Positions 18,745 through 25,844 of a stretch of 64,000 nucleotides of DNA are shown here, piece by piece. Under the pieces are notes generated by a model. That model ran no database searches. It had not been told where the DNA came from and worked only from the letters and a program-made list of their open reading frames with translations. The stretch is from positions 38,184-102,183 of the forward strand of contig JAQBNO010000142.1 in the NCBI GenBank assembly GCA_028288485.1, in the 5' to 3' direction. The translations under genes and the position numbers were made by a program. How positions within the stretch are numbered: position 1 is the stretch's first letter; each line of letters begins with the position of its first letter. This DNA is from Segetibacter sp. (GTDB lineage: Bacteria > Bacteroidota > Bacteroidia > Chitinophagales > Chitinophagaceae).

Positions 18745-18778
18745 TTCTAATGTTTCAGTTGTTATTGAAACATTAGAA
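18745..18778. promoter_or_regulatory. Putative operator 2 (13-bp perfect inverted repeat)
   Basis: TTCTAATGTTTCA, 8-bp spacer, then its exact reverse complement. The inner half-sites TTTCA-N8-TGAAA are identical in sequence and spacing to operator 1. It sits 24 bp before the membrane-protein start at 18802. Confidence 0.7.
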
Positions 18779-18801
18779 AGAAAAGTATAAATATTTCAAA
18801 T

Positions 18802-19170
18802 ATGAGAGCTTTTAAAAAGATAGATCTATTGATACAGGTAATGCTGGTGATTGTATTTACGATAATTGAAATTGTACATTCTAAAAGCCTGTTCATCTTA
18901 GCCCTGTATATACTGGGAGGATGGCAGTTAATAAGCATGTTAATTCATTGGGCCAACAAGTGGCATCCCATGAAGGGCGGGAGACGGTTCAGTTTTCAAA
19001 TAGTCTTCGTCGCATTATTTGTATTGGCAAGTTTGGCAGAACTGGTTTTTCAGAAAGTCTTTTTACAACATTTCCTTCTGTTCACCCTGCCCGTATTATC
19101 AATCTACTATAGCTACATCTGTTATATGGAGATCTTCTATTACAGCAAAAGACCTTTAGAGCTGATTTAA
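18802..19170 (+). CDS. Small integral membrane protein (122 aa)
   Basis: Family not recognised. Four hydrophobic helices are visible: about residues 9-25 (IQVMLVIVFTIIEIV), 29-48, 64-83 (FQIVFVALFVLASLAEL) and 88-110 (LLFTLPVLSIYYSYICY), with a basic loop containing HWANKWHPMKGGRR. It lies downstream of operator 2, so it is likely a target of the GbsR-type regulator, and 12 bp upstream of the broken epimerase gene with which it was probably co-transcribed. Confidence 0.75.
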   Translation: MRAFKKIDLLIQVMLVIVFTIIEIVHSKSLFILALYILGGWQLISMLIHWANKWHPMKGGRRFSFQIVFVALFVLASLAELVFQKVFLQHFLLFTLPVLSIYYSYICYMEIFYYSKRPLELI

Positions 19171-19182
19171 AAAAGATGGTTT

Positions 19183-19796
19183 ATGAAAAACAAGAAAATT
19201 GTTATTGCCGGAGGCACCGGCTTCATGCGACAACACATTGCCAGTTATTTCGGCGCAGGCAACAATGTAGTAATCTTAAGCAGAAAACAAAAGCACGCCG
19301 CAAACAATGCTTTTAAGAGTTTTACAAGTGTAAGCTAGCCAACTTCAAACAACGGGGTAGTCGAGTGGAATGGAATGGAAAGGAAAGGATGCGGGCGTGT
19401 GAACTAAGGAAATTGGCGGCTGCGACCCGGTGATAAATCTCCGGGAAAATCAGTAAACTGCCGTTACACCAGCAAAAATAAAAAGGAGATCTTCGATAGC
19501 AGGACGAATTCAATAAAGGCAATAGCGGAAGCAATCGGCGACGCCGTTGCCCGTCGAAAGCGGCGGATCAATGCATCACAGGTAACAAATCGCTGCTCCC
19601 TGCATATGAATGGATGTTGAAACCTGGTGCTGCAGTAATTGGTGCCGAACCTGAATTAATTTTAAAAAGCCGGTGAGTGGTTCCTGTAAAGCTTTTAAAG
19701 GAAGGGTTTAAATTTTCATACCCCGACATTGATGGTGCTTTTCAAAACGTTGTATCACAGGTTCAACGAAAGAAATACACTTATTTTAATTTTTGA
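19183..19796 (+). pseudogene. TIGR01777-type NAD-dependent epimerase, heavily degraded
   Basis: The start MKNKKIVIAGGTGFMRQHI is the Rossmann NAD(P) loop and reads 51 codons to a TAG at 19336. The middle (19453-19540) keeps VNCRYTSKNKKEIFDSR in another frame. The C-terminus keeps the DUF1731-like AVIGAEPELILKSR, then a TGA at 19674-19676 where Trp is expected, then VVPVKLLKEGFKFSYPDIDG to the stop at 19794. About 100 residues between the middle and C-terminal pieces are gone. The family is about 300 residues, and this locus holds around 200 codons' worth. A dead gene, by sequence. Confidence 0.85.
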
Positions 19797-19816
19797 GTTA
19801 GTTTTAGCGTTACTCC

Positions 19817-19849
19817 ATGGTGCAATTCTTGTGGTTGTAAATGCACCAT
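19817..19849. promoter_or_regulatory. Inverted repeat upstream of the CoA-binding gene
   Basis: ATGGTGCA (19817-19824) and TGCACCAT (19842-19849), 17 bp apart, about 20 bp before the ATG. Possible operator or mRNA hairpin; no other copy seen. Confidence 0.35.
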
Positions 19850-19865
19850 TAAATAAAACTATTAC

Positions 19866-20231
19866 ATGGCAAAGAAGAAAACGTTAGTACTGGGAGCATC
19901 CACCAATCCTTCAAGATTCAGTTATTCCGCTATCAATCGTTTAACTGCTCATCAACACCCTGTTGTTGCAGTCGGGCTTAAAGAAGGCAAAGTCGGAAAT
20001 GTAAATATTGTAACGGGACAGCCAAAAGAAGAAGATATAGACACAGTAACTTTATACCTCAATCCCACCAATCAAAAGCCTTATTACGATTATATCTTAA
20101 CCCTCAAGCCTAAACGAATCATCTTCAACCCCGGTACCGAAAATGATGAACTGGAAGAATTGGCGCGCAAAAATGGTATAAACCCGGTAGAGGCGTGTAC
20201 ACTGGTGATGTTAAGTATTGGACAATACTAA
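19866..20231 (+). CDS. CoA-binding domain protein (CoA_binding_2, YccU-like)
   Basis: 121 residues covering a single Rossmann-like CoA-binding fold: KKTLVLGASTNPSRFSYSAI at the start, a VTLYLNPTNQKPYYDYI segment and IIFNPGTENDELEELARKNG near the end, followed by the conserved EACTLVML. The family binds CoA thioesters in the cytosol; a physiological role is not established. Full length for the family. Confidence 0.85.
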   Translation: MAKKKTLVLGASTNPSRFSYSAINRLTAHQHPVVAVGLKEGKVGNVNIVTGQPKEEDIDTVTLYLNPTNQKPYYDYILTLKPKRIIFNPGTENDELEELARKNGINPVEACTLVMLSIGQY

Positions 20232-20255
20232 AGTAGCTAAACAATAAAGTGTAGT

Positions 20256-20316
20256 ATTTTTTAATACCCGCTTGATCTTTCCATAGCATCATCGTTGCGT
20301 CGCAATCCGTTCATCT
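20256..20316 (-). repeat. Dispersed intergenic element, copy 7
   Basis: Reverse copy 25 bp after the CoA-binding gene: TTTTTTAATACCCG, CATCATCGTTGCGTCGCAAT, CCGTTCATC. It shares the CCGTTCATC head with copies at 2503 and 60991, defining a subtype. Confidence 0.88.
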
Positions 20317-20343
20317 GTATCTCATTGTTGATCTTACATTTAC

Positions 20344-20365
20344 GGTACAAGTGAGAGACATCACC
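20344..20365 (+). repeat. Degenerate head of the dispersed element, copy 8
   Basis: GGTACAAGTGAGAGACATCA resembles the GTGAGTGACACAACG subtype with three changes. Head-to-head with copy 7. Low certainty. Confidence 0.35.
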
Positions 20366-20443
20366 AAAGGGATCCATTTGGACAACCCCAAATGCACAAA
20401 CAACAAATGCGGGGAAACAAAGAATTTCTAAAACTAATTTTCG

Positions 20444-21286
20444 TTAAAGATCTTCTAACTTAAAAGTCTCCTTAACTCGTATCCCTTTTTCAGTGTTCTG
20501 AAGTGTGCAACATTCTACTCTTGCATCGTGTTCGAAAAACAGGACGTAATCTCTTTCAACCGCTTCCTGTAAAAATGTTTTCTTTTCGGTGAGTGTTTTC
20601 AAAGGAAACATGTCGTAACTCATTACGTACGGTAAAGGCAAATGCGCCGTCGATGGCAACAGGTCGGCCATATAAACGATTGTTCTGCCTTTGTAATTAA
20701 TAACCGGTAACATCATCGCATCAGTATGACCATAGGCAAACTTTAATGTGATCGCTTCATCAAATATTGAGGCACCTTCTTTCACTTCTACAAATTGCAA
20801 CCGGCCGCTGTCTTCAATTGGTAAAATATTTTCTTTTAGAAAGGATGCTTTCTCACGGTCATTAGGTTCTGTTGCCCACTTCCAGTGTTGTTCATTACTC
20901 CAGTACGTTGCATTTTTAAAAGCAGGTATTAACTGGTCGTCTTCTTTTATAATACTGCCGCCACAATGGTCGAAATGAAGATGTGTATGAAACACATCCG
21001 TAATATCGTCCCTGGTAAATCCATGCTTTGCAAGTGAGCCTTCCAAAGTATCGTGGCCATGTATATAATAGTGACTGAAGAATTTTGCATCCTGTTTATC
21101 ACCCATTCCTGTATCCACCAGGATTCTCCTGTCCCCGGTCTCGATTAATAAGCAACGTAAAGCCCACGTACACATATTATTTTCATCGGCCGGATTTAAT
21201 TTGTTCCAGATGCTTTTTGGAACTACTCCGAACATGGCACCGCCGTCCAGTTTAAAGTAGCCTGCATTTATAACGGTTAATTTCAT
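20444..21286 (-). CDS. MBL-fold metallo-hydrolase
   Basis: 280 residues of the metallo-beta-lactamase fold. The zinc motif is HTHLHFDHCGG near residue 110, with a later conserved His (FAYGHTDAMM) and the metal-ligand Asp in VYMADLLP. Cytosolic, no signal peptide. Its ATG overlaps the stop of the MFS gene by 4 bp (21283-21286), so the two are translationally coupled. Substrate unknown; related proteins include lactonase-like and glyoxalase II-like enzymes. Confidence 0.87.
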   Translation of the reverse strand: MKLTVINAGYFKLDGGAMFGVVPKSIWNKLNPADENNMCTWALRCLLIETGDRRILVDTGMGDKQDAKFFSHYYIHGHDTLEGSLAKHGFTRDDITDVFHTHLHFDHCGGSIIKEDDQLIPAFKNATYWSNEQHWKWATEPNDREKASFLKENILPIEDSGRLQFVEVKEGASIFDEAITLKFAYGHTDAMMLPVINYKGRTIVYMADLLPSTAHLPLPYVMSYDMFPLKTLTEKKTFLQEAVERDYVLFFEHDARVECCTLQNTEKGIRVKETFKLEDL

Positions 21287-22602
21287 TTCGCTAAGTTTAG
21301 TACACGTTCCTGTTTTTCTTTTTGCAAGGTCACAAATAATGCAATAAACCCGGCAATAAAAAACACAATTAATGCAAGAACAGAATTACGCATATCGCCT
21401 GTTATCTGTTGAACAAGTCCAAAGCTAAACATCCCTATAACAATGGCTATTTTTTCTGTAACATCGTAGAAGCTAAAGAACGACGCTGTATCATGTGTTT
21501 GCGGCATTATCTTTCCGTAAGTAGACCTGCTTAAAGACTGGACGCCTCCCATTACCAATCCTACTGAAACAGCGATAATGTAAAATTGCATTTCAGTAGT
21601 GATGAAAAAGGCAGCAATACATATAGTGATCCATATTAAAACTACCAGCATCAAAACACGGAAGTTTCCAAAGTTCTGCGACAATTTGGCCATGATATAC
21701 GCCCCGGCTATGGCAACTATTTGAATTAATAATAACGCAATAATCAGTTTTCCTGTAGGTAAGCCTATAACCTGGCTCGCAAACAAAGTTGCTGCAAGCA
21801 TTACCGTTTGAACGCCCATGCTATAAAAGAAAAATGAAAGCAGGAAGGTTTTTAAAACAGGCATCTGTTTTACTATTTTCCAAACTTTTTTCAGCTCTGT
21901 AAACCCGTTTGTAAAAATGTTGTTCCCTGTATTTTGCTTTGCGGGAGTTCCTGGCGGCAGGCGTGCAAAAGCAATTTGTGCAAAGCTCACCCACCATATT
22001 CCTACCAAAAGAAATGATAGTTGCGGAGCGAAAGATGGATCTTTTATTCCAAACCAGCCCGGTTCCATTACAAACAGGAAGCACACCAACTGGAGTATGA
22101 TACTTCCGGTGTAACCAAATGCAAAACCTTTCGCGCTTATACGGTCCTGGTCTTTTTCTGCGGCAATTTCGGGCAGGTAAGAGTTGTAGAAGACAAGGCT
22201 GCCGCAGTAGCCTATGGCAGCGAGCATACAACAAATAATTCCCAGGTAAAGCGTGTCAATAGTAAACCAGAATAATAAACAGCAGGCGAGGCCGCCGAGG
22301 TAACAGAAGAACTTCATAAAGCTCTTCTTGTTGCCTTTATAATCGGCAATGGAAGAAAGAATGGGAGAAAGGAGCGCAATGATAAAATAGGCTGCTGCAA
22401 TAGTGTAATTATATAAAGAAGCACTTTCAAACTCGGTTCCTAAAAACCGCACTTTATGGCTAACTGCACTACCGTTATTTGTGGTAGTGATGGCATCATA
22501 ATACGCGGGAAAGATGGTGGTAGTAATAACAAGGTTATAAGCACTGTTAGCCCAGTCATACATTGCCCACCCGTTAATAACTTTTTTAGAAGCAGTTGGC
22601 AT
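21283..22602 (-). CDS. MFS transporter, UMF1 (Atg22-like) family
   Basis: 439 residues with about 12 hydrophobic helices. The start INGWAMYDWANSAYNLVITT and the segment GYCGSLVFYNSYLPEIAA are characteristic of UMF1-type major facilitators, as is GVQSLSRSTYGKIMP in the second half. Inner-membrane transport of an unknown solute. Coupled to the downstream MBL hydrolase, which may process the transported compound (inference). Confidence 0.87.
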   Translation of the reverse strand: MPTASKKVINGWAMYDWANSAYNLVITTTIFPAYYDAITTTNNGSAVSHKVRFLGTEFESASLYNYTIAAAYFIIALLSPILSSIADYKGNKKSFMKFFCYLGGLACCLLFWFTIDTLYLGIICCMLAAIGYCGSLVFYNSYLPEIAAEKDQDRISAKGFAFGYTGSIILQLVCFLFVMEPGWFGIKDPSFAPQLSFLLVGIWWVSFAQIAFARLPPGTPAKQNTGNNIFTNGFTELKKVWKIVKQMPVLKTFLLSFFFYSMGVQTVMLAATLFASQVIGLPTGKLIIALLLIQIVAIAGAYIMAKLSQNFGNFRVLMLVVLIWITICIAAFFITTEMQFYIIAVSVGLVMGGVQSLSRSTYGKIMPQTHDTASFFSFYDVTEKIAIVIGMFSFGLVQQITGDMRNSVLALIVFFIAGFIALFVTLQKEKQERVLNLAK

Positions 22603-22668
22603 AAAGATGCTTTTGGTTCTTTAAAGATAGGGAAGGGGGAAGTTATTTATATAGACGGGGAAATTAAA
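22603..22668. promoter_or_regulatory. Upstream region of the MFS/MBL pair
   Basis: Short promoter-side stretch between the MFS start and the tandem repeat. No clear box identified. Confidence 0.2.
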
Positions 22669-22942
22669 GTTGAAAGGGTGATGAGTTGAAAGGGTGTAAG
22701 TTGAAAAGTTGAAAAGGTGAAAGGGTGATTGGTTGAAAGGGTGAAAGGGTGATTGGTTGAAAGGTTGAAAGGGTGAAAGGGTGATTGGTTGAAAAGTTAT
22801 AAAGGTGAAAGGTTGAAAGGTTGAAAGGTTGAAAGGGTGAAAGGGTGAAAGGGTGATTGGTTGAAAGGTTGAAAAGTTGAAAGGGTGATTGGTTGAAAAG
22901 TTAAAAAGGTTGAAAGGTTGAAAGGTTGAAAGGTTGAAAAGG
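22669..22942. repeat. Octamer tandem repeat (GGTTGAAA / GGGTGAAA / GGGTGATT)
   Basis: About 34 imperfect 8-bp units over 274 bp. Three main variants alternate and a 16-bp higher-order unit, GGGTGATT+GGTTGAAA, is repeated. Because 8 is not a multiple of 3, the minus strand reads as an 8-residue protein repeat of the type FNLSTFQP, which explains the open frames here. I treat it as non-coding minisatellite sequence. Confidence 0.9.
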
Positions 22943-22958
22943 GGAATGGCGTTACAAG

Positions 22959-23016
22959 GTACAAGAGTGCGACGCAACGGAAGTTTAATAGCAGACGTAA
23001 AGTCTGGCTCATAAAA
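22959..23016 (+). repeat. Dispersed intergenic element, copy 9
   Basis: Forward copy right after the octamer array: GTACAAGAGTGCGACGCAAC, TTTAATAG, TCTGGCTC, ATAAAAG. The tail is 78 bp from the uppP 3' end. Confidence 0.9.
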
Positions 23017-23094
23017 GCCTTGCTTACCTCGTCTTAAATTCCTGAGTTTTTCGAAGCCTGCTTTCCGCCTTCCCTACACTCTTTGCCTTACACC

Positions 23095-23895
23095 TTACTG
23101 CAGATAGCCGGTATAAATCAGCACGAGTAAAACAGCTCCGACAATAATGCGGTACCAGCCAAAAAGCTTGAAACCGTAACGTTGCAGGTAAGTAATAAAA
23201 AATTTGATGGCGAGAAGCGCCACAATAAATGCTACCAGGTTCCCAACACCAAGAAGCATAAGGTTGTGCTTGTCTACCAGTACTTCACGATGGTCCTTGT
23301 ACGTTTTCAGCAGCTTATAACCGGTTGCAGCAGCCATAGTAGGAACCGCCAGATAAAAGGAAAACTCGGCCGCCAATTTACGGGTAAGTTTCTGTTGCAT
23401 ACCTCCAATAATCGAAGCGGCACTGCGGCTAACGCCCGGTATCATTGCTATACATTGCCAGAGACCGATAATAAAAGCTTTGGAATAGGTAATATGCCTT
23501 TCTCTTTCGATCACCGGGTGGTTAAATGCTTTATCAATAAATAATAAAATAAAACCGCCGGCCAGTAAGGTTATCGCAACAGTCGTCGGACTTTCAAGTA
23601 ATTCATCAATTTTTTCTTCAAGCAAAAACCCGATGCCTAATGCGGGGATTACCGCGACGACCAGTTTCAGGTAAAACTGCCATTTAGTAAAATCAAAAAA
23701 CTTTCTCCAGTATAACACAACTACACTTAAAATGGCTCCCAACTGTATGGCAACCGTAAAAAGCTTTGTAAAAACATCGTCTTTTGGCAACATCAATAGC
23801 CTTTCGGTAATGATCATGTGACCGGTAGATGAGATGGGTAAAAATTCCGTGATCCCTTCTACTATTGCAATGATGATGCTTTCAATTAAGGTCAT
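23095..23895 (-). CDS. uppP: Undecaprenyl-diphosphatase
   Basis: 266 residues, full length. The two active-site motifs are present: [14 protein letters not shown] at residues 13-26 and PGVSRS at 153-158. About eight membrane helices. It recycles undecaprenyl pyrophosphate to the monophosphate carrier for peptidoglycan and O-antigen synthesis at the inner membrane. It follows DUF3098 and ftsX in the order common in Bacteroidota, although a terminator lies between DUF3098 and uppP. Confidence 0.95.
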   Translation of the reverse strand: MTLIESIIIAIVEGITEFLPISSTGHMIITERLLMLPKDDVFTKLFTVAIQLGAILSVVVLYWRKFFDFTKWQFYLKLVVAVIPALGIGFLLEEKIDELLESPTTVAITLLAGGFILLFIDKAFNHPVIERERHITYSKAFIIGLWQCIAMIPGVSRSAASIIGGMQQKLTRKLAAEFSFYLAVPTMAAATGYKLLKTYKDHREVLVDKHNLMLLGVGNLVAFIVALLAIKFFITYLQRYGFKLFGWYRIIVGAVLLVLIYTGYLQ

Positions 23896-23936
23896 GACAG
23901 TTTAATCCTGGTTTTAATATGAAATATAAATACATT

Positions 23937-23961
23937 AAAAAAGGCGATGATCGTCATCGCC
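23937..23961 (-). terminator. Terminator after DUF3098 gene
   Basis: Perfect stem GGCGATGA / TCATCGCC with a 3-nt loop, followed on the minus strand by TTTTTT. It separates ftsX-DUF3098 from uppP. Confidence 0.9.
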
Positions 23962-23982
23962 TGGTAATGTAACTAAGTACAC

Positions 23983-24303
23983 TTATTGTTGAACTTTTGG
24001 CCTTTTAAAAATGGCAAATATTTCTATGCCTAAACCGGCCAATATTAAAATAGGAGCAATGGTAATACGCGAGGTGCTGTAAACAAGATTATAATCAAAC
24101 TGGTTTGGATCGGAGTTTTTTCCGCCTGCCATTACAATCATACCGATTGCAATCACAACTGCACCAATTCCCATCCACAAATAATTGTCTTTTTCAAACA
24201 GTGGAAGTCTCGCTTTCTGTTTTGCAGCAGCACTTTCTCTCAATGTAGATGACCTTATTGTAGACGCAGATGTTGGTGGAACCACCACTTTCCTTTCAGC
24301 CAT
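23983..24303 (-). CDS. DUF3098 family membrane protein
   Basis: 106 residues. A basic N-terminal tail is followed by two hydrophobic segments, LWMGIGAVVIAIGMIVMAGG (about 46-65) and ITIAPILILAGLGIEIFAIF (about 80-99). The GGKNSDPNQFDYN loop between them is typical of DUF3098 (PF11297). Function unknown. It is found between ftsX and uppP in many Bacteroidota, which suggests a link to cell envelope growth. Confidence 0.85.
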   Translation of the reverse strand: MAERKVVVPPTSASTIRSSTLRESAAAKQKARLPLFEKDNYLWMGIGAVVIAIGMIVMAGGKNSDPNQFDYNLVYSTSRITIAPILILAGLGIEIFAIFKRPKVQQ

Positions 24304-24475
24304 TGTTATATTTTTAGAAGATGCAAAGTAATGTAAATTAGTGAAAGGTAGGTAGTGAGCCGTAAGTGAGGGAAACGTTAAACTTCAAACTCATACTATC
24401 TACGAAATACACGCCGTAACATGAAAATAAATATTTGAATTGTTAGCACCAAAGTTTCAATTGGCAATTTGAAAT

Positions 24476-24516
24476 GCCCTGCCTCCACCGGAAGGAGAGG
24501 GACCGGGGCTGAGGTT
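24476..24516. repeat. GC-rich palindromic element at the ftsX stop (degenerate)
   Basis: CCTCCACCGGAAGGAGAGGG followed by ACCGGGGCTGAGG. It carries the same GAGAGGGACCG-GAGG right flank as the element before leuS. It ends exactly at the ftsX stop codon (24515-24517). Confidence 0.65.
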
Positions 24517-25423
24517 AATAAAGATCATCCAGGCTCATTTTCAAATACTTGATTACACTGCGGTGTGTACTATACAGCGATATTCCAACTCCAATCAATA
24601 CCATTCCGCCAAACAGAATCAAAGTAAGCTTTGTATCGCGGATAGCCGTCAGTTGGGGAAACTGGCGCTCGGCCCATTGAATAAGAATAAACAACAAGAG
24701 TATCGCTATTCCCGAACTGATCAATCCATTTACTATTGCCCTAACTCCCATAGGTCGCGCAATGAAACTTCGGGTAGCGCCCACCATTTGCATGGTTTTT
24801 ATTAAGAAGCGGTTACTGAACATGGCGAGGCGAATAGTGTTGTCGATGCTTACTATAACAATGGTACAAAGTACTACCGCTACCACAATAAATATCAATC
24901 CAAGTTTGCCGGCTCTTTCGTTCAGGTTATTCACCAGCAGTTTTGGGTATTGAAGTTCGTCGAGTTGGCTGCCCCATTTACTCACAATGTCGGCCGAGAT
25001 CTTATTAAGACTGTCCTGGTTTACATAAGCAGACCGTGCATAAAAGTCGATGCTTTCGGGCAACGGGTTATAATCGAGAATCTTGGCCCAGTCTTCATTA
25101 TTTCCCTCTTTGCTCCAAATAGTTTTTGCGGCCTCTTTATTGGTATATTGCACGTCTTTGGCATACGGTTGGGCCGCTATATATTGCTGGATCTGGTTAA
25201 TTGTATCCCTGTTTATGGTTCGTAGATAAGCGCTTATGCGGATGTCCTCCTTGAAAGATGCACCTGCAGATTTGAAGTTTAGAAAAATCCAACCTAGGAT
25301 TCCCATGATTAAAAGAACGAGTGCGACGCCTACAATACTGTAAATATAACTGGGCTTACTGCGTTTACTCGATGCTTTTCCAAATTGCGCCATGTGGGTT
25401 ATTTGAGTTTGGTACGGTTGCAA
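24515..25423 (-). CDS. ftsX: Cell division protein FtsX (ABC transporter permease)
   Basis: 302 residues with the FtsX plan: cytoplasmic N-terminus, first helix (YSIVGVALVLLIMGILGWIF), a ~120-residue periplasmic domain, then three helices in the C-terminal half with the FLIKTMQMVGATRSFIARP motif before the third helix. With FtsE it forms the divisome complex that activates peptidoglycan hydrolases. FtsE is not adjacent here. The frame opens at MQPYQTQITHMAQFGKASSK; the start MAQFGKASSK at about residue 12 is an equally good choice. Confidence 0.92.
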   Translation of the reverse strand: MQPYQTQITHMAQFGKASSKRSKPSYIYSIVGVALVLLIMGILGWIFLNFKSAGASFKEDIRISAYLRTINRDTINQIQQYIAAQPYAKDVQYTNKEAAKTIWSKEGNNEDWAKILDYNPLPESIDFYARSAYVNQDSLNKISADIVSKWGSQLDELQYPKLLVNNLNERAGKLGLIFIVVAVVLCTIVIVSIDNTIRLAMFSNRFLIKTMQMVGATRSFIARPMGVRAIVNGLISSGIAILLLFILIQWAERQFPQLTAIRDTKLTLILFGGMVLIGVGISLYSTHRSVIKYLKMSLDDLY

Positions 25424-25796
25424 ATGTAGTGGATTGAGGTCTAAAACCTTATTTTTGCCACCACGCCTGCCATTTAATTAACGAGGGTAAATTACATACT
25501 TGCTGCATCAAAGCAGTTAAAGAATTGTTACGGTTTTTTTGTTAGCAAGCCAATGAATAACAATTATACATCCGTTGCGTCGCACTCTTGTACTTTTAAA
25601 GCTTTCGGCATCGATGGGAAGGAGGGTAGAAGGCGTAGGGTTTAAGGCAGAAGGTTTTTACGGACCGGGCTTAGATGAAAGGCAGACGTTAAAGTGTAGG
25701 AGGCAGAAGGAATATAAAACGACAAAAGGTTTACTGAAATACTGGTTTTTGCACTAAAAAGGTAGAAAACGAAAGAACAATTAAATAACTAAATGC
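25424..25796. other. Divergent intergenic region ftsX / leuS
   Basis: No gene supported; the short plus frame at 25575 begins inside a repeat. It contains copy 10 of the 58-bp element. Confidence 0.45.
25533..25593 (-). repeat. Dispersed intergenic element, copy 10
   Basis: Reverse copy: TTTTTTTGTTAGCAAGCC, CATCCGTTGCGTCGCAC, TCTTGTAC. The tail faces the ftsX 5' end. Confidence 0.88.
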
Positions 25797-25838
25797 CCGG
25801 CCTCCCTCTCCTTTGCAAGGAGAGGGACCGAGGTGAGG
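25797..25838. repeat. GC-rich palindromic element immediately before leuS
   Basis: Perfect 10-bp arms CCCTCTCCTT (25804-25813) and AAGGAGAGGG (25817-25826) around TGC, then ACCGAGGTGAGG. The AGGTGAGG at the right end sits 7-8 bp before the leuS ATG and can serve as its Shine-Dalgarno. Confidence 0.85.
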
Positions 25839-25844
25839 TCAAAT

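Noticed and set aside
22621..23012. Minus-strand open frames with an FNLSTFQP protein repeat
   Set aside because: Explained by translation of the 8-bp tandem repeat; no start signals and the frame choice is arbitrary.
25318..25340. CGAGTGCGACGCCTAC inside ftsX resembling the 58-bp element core
   Set aside because: Encodes the conserved first FtsX helix (GVALVLL) and lacks the rest of the element, so probably coincidence.
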